In this document: positions 56,974 through 64,000 of the stretch, piece after piece
Layout: each line of letters opens with the position of its first letter
Position numbering within the stretch: position 1 is the first letter of the stretch
From: Chitinophagaceae bacterium
Lineage (GTDB): Bacteria; Bacteroidota; Bacteroidia; Chitinophagales; Chitinophagaceae
Assembly (NCBI GenBank): GCA_016706055.1
Contig: JADJKL010000011.1
Location: 248,001-312,000 of the forward strand
Direction of reading: 5' to 3'
Length of the DNA: 64,000 nucleotides
Notes under the pieces: model-generated
Told to the model about the DNA's origin: nothing
The model's input: the letters and a program-made list of their open reading frames with translations, nothing else
The model's database searches: none
Program-made: the position numbers and the translations under genes

Positions 56974-57486
56974 ATGAAAAAATTAAGCATTCTGTTGGCT
57001 ATAGTTGTCAGCAGTATTTTTATTTCCTGTAGTGGGAAATCAGAAGGAGGCATGTCGGCCACGGCCAAAAAAAACATGGAAGTAAATGAAGCTATTTCAA
57101 AAGCCTACGAATCCGGCGATTTTAGTAAAATGAGTGATTATATTGCTGCTGATGCGGTTGATCATAGCGGAGAAACTGGTGATATAACAGGACTTGAAAA
57201 TATTGTCGCCGAAATGAAAAAATATCATGAAATGGCGCCAGATATGAAAGGCAGTCATATTAAAGTTATGGCAGACGATGAATATGTGATTACCTGGTCA
57301 AAATCATCTGGTACAATGAATGGTCAGCAAATGGAAATGACGGGAGTGGATATTGCAAAGTTTAAAGATGGGAAAGCGGTGGAGCATTGGATGTATATGG
57401 ATCCAAAAGATATGATGAAAATGATGCCGCCTGCTATTGAGCACAAAATGGATGATATGCCTGCAAAGGATACAACAAAGATGTAA
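56974..57486 (+). CDS. SnoaL/NTF2-like lipoprotein
   Basis: 170 residues from ATG 56974 (MKKLSILLAIVVSSIFISCS, lipobox with Cys19). The mature domain is NTF2-like: KKNMEVNEAISKAYESGDFS, DYIAADAVDHSGE, GLENIVAEMKKYHEMAPDMK, VITWSKSSGTMNGQQMEMTG and FKDGKAVEHWMYMDPKDM, close to the SnoaL polyketide-cyclase/ester-cyclase group. Such exported forms are common and mostly uncharacterised; a ligand-binding role is likely. Methionine-rich tail. An upstream in-frame start at 56893 is unlikely because it adds a second hydrophobic stretch. Confidence 0.8.
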   Translation: MKKLSILLAIVVSSIFISCSGKSEGGMSATAKKNMEVNEAISKAYESGDFSKMSDYIAADAVDHSGETGDITGLENIVAEMKKYHEMAPDMKGSHIKVMADDEYVITWSKSSGTMNGQQMEMTGVDIAKFKDGKAVEHWMYMDPKDMMKMMPPAIEHKMDDMPAKDTTKM

Positions 57487-57507
57487 TCACCCTTAAATAT
57501 ATATCTT

Positions 57508-57540
57508 AAAAGGCTCGGTTATAAACGGGTCTTTTTTTTG
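57508..57540 (+). terminator. intrinsic terminator after the NTF2-like gene
   Basis: AAAAGGCTCG / CGGGTCTTTT stem with two G-U pairs, then T-run. Its end overlaps the likely -33 element of the next gene. Confidence 0.65.
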
Positions 57541-57565
57541 CACTTCCTTTCTTTTACTAAGTTTG
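57537..57565 (+). promoter_or_regulatory. candidate promoter of the DUF1569-like gene
   Basis: TTTG at 57537-57540 and TAAGTTTG at 57558-57565 match the Bacteroidota -33 and -7 elements with a 17-bp spacer (slightly short). The ATG follows 13 bp later. Confidence 0.5.
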
Positions 57566-57578
57566 CCAAAACATACAA

Positions 57579-58037
57579 ATGAAAACTCTCGCCGCCTTAG
57601 TTACTGAATTGGAAAATACAATGCCTTTTATGGAACAGAAGAATGAGGCTGTATCTCAAGTTACAGTCGGCTGGCATATAGAACACAGTTTACTGGCACT
57701 TGTAAAAATGATAACTGCAACAGAACATTCAAACCCTACTGAGTATAAAAAAACGTTCAATTGGAAACGTTCATTGGTGTTAGCAATGGGGAAAATTCCA
57801 AGAGGAAAGGCAAAAGTTCCCAGCTCCGTAAAACCCGGCGATGAAATAAGCGAAGCAACTATTAAACCGCTATTGGAAAAAGCAAAACAAAAAGCGGAGT
57901 TATTCGAAACATTAAGTAACGATAGATATTTCACCCATCCTGTTTTTGGAGATTTGAAGCTAAACAAGGCAAGAAAGATAATTGCCATCCATACACAGCA
58001 TCATATCAGCATTATCAACGATATTTTAAAATCATAG
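57579..58037 (+). CDS. DUF1569/DinB-like protein (152 aa)
   Basis: A four-helix-bundle protein: VSQVTVGWHIEHSLLALVKM with the first histidine pair, NWKRSLVLAMGKIPRGKAKV, and the end ARKIIAIHTQHHISIINDIL whose His cluster completes a DinB-type metal site. Families of this fold (DinB/DUF1569) include metal-dependent hydrolases and thiol transferases; activity here unknown. Cytosolic, own promoter, no operon partners. Confidence 0.75.
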   Translation: MKTLAALVTELENTMPFMEQKNEAVSQVTVGWHIEHSLLALVKMITATEHSNPTEYKKTFNWKRSLVLAMGKIPRGKAKVPSSVKPGDEISEATIKPLLEKAKQKAELFETLSNDRYFTHPVFGDLKLNKARKIIAIHTQHHISIINDILKS

Positions 58038-58098
58038 TTGCTTAAATACCGTATTCAGGGTATTATTACTTGTACAATCTTTTTATAAGTTGCATACA

Positions 58099-58818
58099 AT
58101 GGGAAAGCATTTTATGAAACTTCTTTTCTGTCTAATCTTCTGCAGCAATTTTGCAATGTCACAACCATTCGGGCTTACGAAAGACAGTGCTTTTGTAAAA
58201 CTGATTGATGGCTTGCCAACGAAAGAGCCATTTGATACTGCCAAAAGTTACTGGCATAATATAAAAAAAGAATACCTGTACATCATCAGTGATAAAGATA
58301 TTTACGAGTTGTTTGGCTATAACATTTCATCACGGTACGGAGATTTTGATTTTACAAACTATCATATTCTTGGCAAAGAAATTTGTAAACAATGTGAAAT
58401 GTATTGCAAACATGATGAAGGCCAAAAAGATTGCCATCGCAATGTTTGTAATAAAGAATGGACTTGGATAATGCGAGATAACAAAAAGGCATTTATAGAA
58501 ATTCCTTCACAAGGAAAACTACCTCTTAACGATGATCAAAATGCTGTAATGAAATATAGGTACAGCGATACTGTTTTGGTTTCAAATGCAGATACTGGAA
58601 CGGCTACATGGCTCACACAGTCTGGCGGCGATTGCCATGCTACTTTTAAGTTTGGTGTATTCCATGATAATTATTACCCTGCTATCATCTTGAAAGAATG
58701 GAATTACTATGGCGGCTGCCGTGCAGGTGGCTCTTGGGAGTTTGCAATTAATTTTCCTATGCCTTCAGGCAACTTTCAAAAATCTAAGAATGTAATATTT
58801 ATGAAAAAGAATGAGTGA
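58099..58818 (+). CDS. hypothetical secreted cysteine-containing protein
   Basis: No family recognised. Signal peptide around MKLLFCLIFCSNFAMSQ; starts at 58099 or 58114 are both possible. A central cluster CKQCEMYCKHDEGQKDCHRN with a further Cys (NVCNKEW) may bind metal or form disulfides. The rest is strand-rich with a Gly-Gly segment (WNYYGGCRAGGSWEF). Not linked to its neighbours by spacing. Confidence 0.6.
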   Translation: MGKHFMKLLFCLIFCSNFAMSQPFGLTKDSAFVKLIDGLPTKEPFDTAKSYWHNIKKEYLYIISDKDIYELFGYNISSRYGDFDFTNYHILGKEICKQCEMYCKHDEGQKDCHRNVCNKEWTWIMRDNKKAFIEIPSQGKLPLNDDQNAVMKYRYSDTVLVSNADTGTATWLTQSGGDCHATFKFGVFHDNYYPAIILKEWNYYGGCRAGGSWEFAINFPMPSGNFQKSKNVIFMKKNE

Positions 58819-59004
58819 CACCTGTACATTATTTTCTGAGCTATTCCAACATATTTTGTCAGTATTATCTGCTTCATTGGCAGCTATTATTACTTCATTC
58901 TCCATTACTGTCGTTTAAAAACAATGAATTTTGTATCGGCAGGTTATTTGGTATAAGGCAAAGTGATAATTCTGTCATAGCTTTAAACCAATTAATAAAC
59001 TAAC

Positions 59005-59397
59005 ATGGAAATTGAAATCTTTACACTCTGCGACTTTGCACAAGACAATAATTCAAAACTGACTATAGTAGGTACGTTCGATAGTATAAATGGGAAACAG
59101 TTTCCTCTTCAACATCCGGCATGTACTGTTGCCTGTCGTTTACGTTTTGGTGCATCAGAAACTGGCGATCATAGTTTCAAACTTCGTTTGATAGATACAG
59201 CAGGTAAGGAAGTGATTAAATCGATAGAAGGTAATATCAATATCGGTGTTCCTCCAAATGGTCAGTTTGCTTCCATTAATATGGTAATCAATTTTAATCA
59301 GTTGAAGTTTGAAACAGCGGGTCGCTATTCTTTTGAATTATATATTGATGAAGACTGGAAATCAGGATTGCCATTATTTCTGAATCAAATTTCTTAA
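59005..59397 (+). CDS. DUF6941-like protein (130 aa)
   Basis: MEIEIFTLCDFAQDNNSKLT, VGTFDSINGKQFPLQHPACT, VACRLRFGASETGDHSFKLR and a C-terminal YSFELYIDEDWKSGLPLFL: this order of blocks (FTLCDxAQ, GTFD, HPxC, LRF, PLFL) is what I remember of DUF6941, a family of single-domain beta-sandwich proteins. No signal peptide. Function is not established; members are found next to ordinary housekeeping genes. Confidence 0.65.
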   Translation: MEIEIFTLCDFAQDNNSKLTIVGTFDSINGKQFPLQHPACTVACRLRFGASETGDHSFKLRLIDTAGKEVIKSIEGNINIGVPPNGQFASINMVINFNQLKFETAGRYSFELYIDEDWKSGLPLFLNQIS

Positions 59398-59531
59398 TAA
59401 CGAGTATAACAGATTATTTATCTGAATTTTAATAATACTTCTTTTATGAGTTAACTATTTTAAATAGCTGTTAATTTCTTAAGAGTTTAAAAAATAATTT
59501 AAATTGCTGATACATTTTTAAAACTAAACTC

Positions 59532-59825
59532 ATGCTTGAAATACTCGCAGTCATTTTCCTTTCAGGTAAAATAGGAGATTTAGCCGAAAGAAAAGGTCAG
59601 AAAAAAGGGAAATGGAAAGCTTATGCCATCCTTGGTTGGTTCATTTCAGAGATTGTAGGTATTGCAATTGGTATCGCAATGTTTGGTTCACAAGAATTTG
59701 GCCCTATGTTGTTGCTTGGTTATGGCCTTGCCATACTCAGTTATTTCGCCATTCGTCAAACATTACAAAAAATGCCTGATGTTGATACAGGTTTCGATTT
59801 CGAAAAGGATTCTAATCAGCCGTAA
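59532..59825 (+). CDS. small two-TM membrane protein (97 aa)
   Basis: Begins MLEILAVIFLSGKIGDLAER with a basic loop KGQKKGKWKAYAILGWFISE, a membrane helix IVGIAIGIAMFG, and a second GPMLLLGYGLAILSYFAIR, ending in an acidic tail. The pattern resembles small inner-membrane proteins in which lysines sit between helices. Family not named; role unknown. It is 84 bp upstream of glnS. Confidence 0.6.
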   Translation: MLEILAVIFLSGKIGDLAERKGQKKGKWKAYAILGWFISEIVGIAIGIAMFGSQEFGPMLLLGYGLAILSYFAIRQTLQKMPDVDTGFDFEKDSNQP

Positions 59826-59895
59826 CAAAATCATTTTGTTGAGACAGTAATCTGTTTTCCCAAGAGGCGTTACTTCTTTAAATCCTTCATTTCCT

Positions 59896-59903
59896 TAACT
59901 TTG
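59896..59903 (+). promoter_or_regulatory. -7 element of glnS
   Basis: TAACTTTG fits TAnnTTTG exactly and ends 6 bp before the ATG at 59910, so the mRNA would be leaderless or nearly so. No convincing -33 TTTG is seen. Confidence 0.45.
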
Positions 59904-59909
59904 CAGACT

Positions 59910-61576
59910 ATGTCCGAAGAAGTAAAAAAGAAGAACGCAGCCTTAATTTCCTGGAAGAAATTATTGAGGAAGATCTTAAAAACGGCAAGTATAAATCTAT
60001 CGTTACCCGTTTTCCCCCGGAACCCAATGGCTATTTGCATATCGGTCATGCTTCGTCTATCTGTTTGAACTTTGGATTAACGCAGAAATACCCTGGCTAT
60101 ACCAATCTCCGGTTCGATGATACCAATCCGGTAACAGAAGAAACAGAATTTGTAGACAGCATTAAAGACGATGTTCGCTGGTTAGGTTTTGAATGGAAGA
60201 ATGAAAGATTCGCCAGTGATTATTTTGACAACTTATATGCATTTGCTTTAAAGCTGATTGATAACGGACTTGCTTATGTAGATGACAGCACAGCAGAAGA
60301 AATGGCAGTGTTAAAAGGCACTCCAACGGAACCGGGCAAAGACAGTATATATAGAACAAGAAGCATTCAAGAGAATAAAGATTTATTTATTCAGATGAAA
60401 AACGGCGAGTTTGCTGATGGAAGCAGAACCCTAAGAGCAAAGATTGATATGCAACATATCAATATGTTGATGCGGGATCCGATTTTATATAGAATCAAAC
60501 ATGCACATCATCACCGTACAGGCGATAAATGGTGTATCTATCCGATGTATGATTTTGCACATGGCCAAAGCGATTCTATTGAAGAAGTAACACATTCTAT
60601 TTGTACAATGGAATTTGTGCCACATAGAGAATTGTATGATTGGCTGATCAAAAGTTTGGAAATATATCCTTCGCATCAATACGAGTTTGCAAGAAGAAAT
60701 ATTAATTATACGGTTACGAGTAAAAGAAAGCTCTTGCAATTAGTAACAGAAAAACATGTTACTGGTTGGGACGATCCAAGAATGCCAACCATCAGTGGAT
60801 TAAGACGTCGTGGCTATACACCCAAAAGCATCCGTGACTTTTGCGATAGGATAGGAGTGGCCAAGAGAGATAATATGGTAGATGTAGGCTTACTTGAGTT
60901 TTGCCTGCGGGAAGATTTGAATAAGATTGCATTGAGAAGAATGGTAGTGTTTGATCCGATAAAAGTTATCATTACCAATTATGAAGGCAATGGAGAAATA
61001 TTACACAGTGAAAATAATCCCGAAGATGAGAATGGAGGATTGAGAGATATTTCATTCAGTAAAGAAATCTATATAGAAAGCAACGACTTTATGGAAGTGG
61101 CGCCTAAGAAATATTTCAGACTGGCTCCCGGTCAGATGGTAAGATTAAAATCAGCCTATATTATTAAATGTGATGAAGTAATAAAAGATGCAGGTGGAAA
61201 TATTACAGAATTGCACTGCTCTTATATTCCCGAAAGTAAAAGTGGTTCAGATACATCTGAAATTAAAGTAAAAGGAACATTGCATTGGGTAAATGCTGCG
61301 GATGCAGTTGAAGTGGAGGTAAGAGAATATGATCGTCTTTTTAAAGTAGAAGACCCGACAGATGAGGAAGGTGATTTTAAAGATTATATCAATCCCGATT
61401 CGTTGAAAGTAGTAACAGGTTTTGCAGAACCTGCTTTGAAAGAAGCAAAACTGGAAGATCGTTTCCAGTTTATCAGAAAAGGTTATTACTGCTTTGATAA
61501 AGAATCAACAGACGATAAGTTGGTGTTCAACAGAACCGTAGGATTGAAAGATTCTTGGGCTAAAGCTTCAAAATAA
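59910..61576 (+). CDS. glnS: glutaminyl-tRNA synthetase (one-base frameshift)
   Basis: Class I synthetase attaching glutamine to tRNA-Gln. HIGH box PPEPNGYLHIGHASSICLN (His44-His47 in the restored numbering), the tRNA-binding TRFDDTNP block, RMPTISGLRRRGYTP and the KMSKS-like NYTVTSKRKLLQL, then the two-beta-barrel anticodon domain. The N-terminal 41 residues are read only after adding one A at 59924-59929 (KKEERSLNFLEEIIEEDLKN); the protein is then 555 residues, equal to E. coli GlnRS. Without it, translation would start inside the Rossmann fold at 60035. Confidence 0.95.
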
Positions 61577-61924
61577 ATGTAAAGATCCCCGTGTTTTTAA
61601 ATTGGAATTTTAAAAAATAGCCAAATTTCTTTTATGAAGTCAAAAAATCTATCTACTTATTTTTTGATTAGTAATATTACGATTTATTATTTCTACAAAT
61701 TTTTCAGGCCAAATTCTGGTATCTAAACATAGGTACAAAAATTTCAGAGGCTTTTAGCACTACTATAAATGTCGCTGGTATTGACACTATTGCTAAAAGT
61801 GCTGATTTTAGTATAAGAATTCAGTTTAATTAGAAATAGTTATTCAAATAATTAAGAAATTAAATATCTTTCAATTTGAAATAATTCAGATTTCAACAAA
61901 CCATTAACTATTTAAAAAAAGCTT
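61577..61924. other. intergenic, 348 bp, with an orphan coding-like tail
   Basis: No complete gene. A frame from about 61671 to 61834 reads QAKFWYLNIGTKISEAFST.. to SADFSIRIQFN and stop, coding-like in composition but lacking a start codon. It may be the remnant of a lost gene. The remaining 90 bp before the surface-protein ATG are A/T-rich leader. Confidence 0.35.
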
Positions 61925-64000
61925 ATGCGAAATTTTTACTTAAAAACACATATCCGTATCTTAAGTAGAATGCGGATTTTGTGTTTGCTGATGTTAGCGA
62001 TAACATTCTCCAATCTCAATATTCAGGCGCAGTGTACCAACACCTCTGCTTTTGGTTCTGTAGCAGCTCCAGGCCCAGGTCTTACTGTGTCAATAACAAC
62101 CTGTGCATTTGGGGGCGAGTATTCAACAGTTACAGCGGCTGCTGCTACAACATCTTATACAGTAACAGGCACTGGTGGTACCGGAAATTACATAACTATA
62201 CGTCAGGGAACTTCCGGCGGTCCCGTTATAGCTTTTGGATTTTCTCCCTTAACATGGACCTCCACAGTGGCAGGATCTTATTTTGTACATGTTAATACAA
62301 CTGCAGCATGCGGAACTGATGCAAGTTGTCATGCATTGACTATAACTAACAATAGCGGTTCTACTCCTGACCCATGTACAAGTATTAGTACAATTGCCTG
62401 TGCGGCCCCTGCAACAGCAACATTAGTTGGAGCAGGTGTCTGGAGCCCGGGTAGCTGTGGATTCACCACACCCGGTAATGAAAAAATTTATAGTTTCACA
62501 CCAACTGTTACCGGTGTTCATTCTTTACAGGTTACATCAGCAAGTGGCGGATTTGTTGATTATATGTATAAAGCTGCATCGGGTGGTTGCAGTGCAACCG
62601 GCTGGACTTGTATACAGGATCTTAGCGCAGCTGCAACTGCCACCATAGGTACGTTAACTGCCGGAGTAGAATATTATATTTTGCTTGATGCAGAAGGAAC
62701 AAGTTCCAGAACACACACTTTTCAGATTAACTGTCCGGCGGCTGGCCCATGCGCCAGTATTAGTACAATTGCCTGTGCCACACCTGCAACAACAACATTA
62801 GTTGGAGCTGGTGCTTGGAGCCCTAATAGCTGTGGATTCACCACAGCCGGTAATGAAAAGGTTTATAGTTTCACTCCAACTGTAACGGGTGTTCATTCTT
62901 TACAGGTTACAGCAGCAAGTGGCGGATTTGTAGATTATTTTTATAAAGCAGCTTCTGGTGGTTGTAGTGCAACCGGCTGGACTTGTATACAGGATATTTC
63001 CGCCCCAACAACTGCCAGCATAGGTACGTTAACTGCCGGCGTAGAATATTATATCCTGCTTGATGCAGAATCAACAGCTTCTGTTACACATACTTTCCAG
63101 ATTGATTGTCCGCCTGCTGGCCCATGTTCCAGTATTACTACAATTGCCTGTGCAGCTCCTGCAACAGCAACATTAGTTGAGCTGGTATTTGGAGCCCAGG
63201 TAACTGTGGATTTAGCACACCCGGCAATGAAAAAATTTATAGTTTTACACCAGATGTAACCGGTGTTCATTCTTTACAGGTTACAGCAGCAAGTGGCGGT
63301 TACGTTGATTATATGTTCAAAGCCGCTTCTGGTGGTTGTAGTGCAACCGGCTGGGCTTGTATACAGGATATTTTCGCCCCAACAACTGCCAGCATAGGTA
63401 CGTTAACTGCCGGCGTAGAATATTATATCCTGCTTGATGCAGAATCAACAGCTTCTGTTACACATACTTTCCAGATTAATTGTCCATGTCCTGACGCAAC
63501 TATTTCATACACAGGTTCGCCATATTGTCAGAATGCAGGTACTGCTAATGTTACCCGTACAGGTACTGCTGGCAGTGTTTATTATTCAACAGCTGGCTTG
63601 TCACTAAATGCTTCAACGGGCGCAGTTACTTTAGGAACCAGTACGCCTGGTACTTACACGGTAACCTATTCAATTGCAGCTTCAGGAGGTTGTCCTGCAG
63701 TTATGACAACTGCTTCAATAACAGTTAATCCAACACCAAATGCTATCGCAACACCTGCTAGCCAGACAATCTGTTCAGGTGCTACAATAACACCGATAGT
63801 GTTAACAAGTGGAGTAGCAGGAACAACTTTCACATGGATAAGAAATAATACAGCTGGGGTAACCGGATTACCAGGTAACGGTGTCAGCAATATCAGCGGT
63901 ACACTAACTAATATTACTGCAGCCCCAATAACAGTAACATTTACAATAACACCAACAGCTAATGGTTGCCCTGGGCCAACAAGTACAGCAACAGTATTGG
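61925..64000 (+). CDS. large secreted repeat protein (frameshift, runs off the end)
   Basis: Signal peptide in IRILSRMRILCLLMLAITFS with cleavage near NIQAQ; starts at 61925 or 61970. After a unique N-domain come three 125-residue repeats (tandem 375-bp units), each with CxSIxTIAC, TLVGAGxWSP, YSFTPTVTGVHSLQV, ASGGCSATGW and GVEYYILLDAE, which resembles the pre-peptidase C-terminal (PPC) beta-sandwich. Then Ig/PKD-like segments (ATISYTGSPYCQNAGTANVT; GGCPAVMTTASITVNPTP). The frame breaks at 63179 (GG to G: LVGAG becomes LVELV). Threonine/serine-rich, typical of giant Bacteroidota surface or adhesin proteins, often with a C-terminal T9SS sorting domain, not visible here. Confidence 0.8.
62372..63495 (+). 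repeat. three tandem 375-bp coding repeats
   Basis: Units start at 62372, 62747 and 63122 (CCAT followed by an AGTATTA-type block), exactly 375 bp apart; the third is one base shorter owing to the missing G at 63179. Each encodes one PPC-like domain. Confidence 0.85.

Noticed and set aside
58815..59003. 62-codon frame starting at the previous stop
   Set aside because: Composition of non-coding A/T-rich DNA, no motif; overlaps leader of the DUF6941-like gene.
1..64000. CRISPR array, prophage, T6SS, retron or other defence locus
   Set aside because: No regularly spaced short repeats with unique spacers, no cas, integrase, reverse transcriptase or phage structural genes; the only regular repeats are the IS iterons and the 375-bp coding repeats.

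Overview
The window is AT-rich bacterial DNA whose gene families point to the phylum Bacteroidota, most likely a Chitinophagaceae-like member: TonB-dependent/outer-membrane beta-barrel proteins with carboxypeptidase-like N-domains, a GLPGLI-family protein, a FucP-type sugar transporter, many small secreted proteins and lipoproteins, and promoters of the Bacteroidota TAnnTTTG type. Genus cannot be decided from this sequence alone.

Layout. 0-7.4 kb: tail of an acyl-CoA dehydrogenase, a YggS PLP protein, an intradiol-dioxygenase-like lipoprotein, a DUF3095 cyclase-like protein, an N-acetylmuramoyl-alanine amidase and a RelE/ParE-type toxin-antitoxin pair. 7.5-18.4 kb: smc, a thiol peroxidase-like protein, a BNR-repeat protein, a metallophosphoesterase, a rhodanese-thioredoxin fusion lipoprotein, a repeat-containing lipoprotein and an Xaa-Pro aminopeptidase. 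18.6-27.5 kb: ftsE, two overlapping glycosyltransferases, an outer-membrane receptor, a DUF445 protein, tRNA-His and a Prc-type protease. 27.6-41.3 kb: a sugar-to-glycogen island with a ROK kinase and sugar transporter divergent from glgA-glgC, then glgB; between glgC and glgB sits a GLPGLI/outer-membrane receptor pair whose receptor is broken by an IS3-family element. 41.4-51.9 kb: argS, GtrA, DUF4403 lipoprotein, several small proteins, two tandem secreted paralogs and dnaK. 51.9-56.2 kb: three secreted or exported proteins separated by copies of a dispersed repeat. 56.6-64 kb: small proteins, a DUF6941 protein, glnS and the start of a large secreted repeat protein that runs off the end.

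The genes that most clearly work together are those for sugar uptake (FucP-like), phosphorylation (ROK) and glycogen synthesis (GlgC makes ADP-glucose, GlgA polymerises, GlgB branches).

A striking property of the whole window is that many genes, including essential ones (smc, argS, dnaK, glnS), are split by exactly one base, nearly always a missing base in a short A/T run. In each gene carrying a single such site, restoring one base gives a normal-length protein. The simplest reading is residual long-read sequencing error, so I annotate these as single genes and state each site. The IS interruption and the internal deletion inside that IS are separate, real-looking lesions.

I found no CRISPR array, phage, secretion cluster or recognised defence system. 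The least explained structures are the three 31-bp iterons at the IS left end, the dispersed repeat that forms the C-terminus of a secreted zinc-finger-like protein, and the duplicated secreted-protein pair upstream of dnaK.
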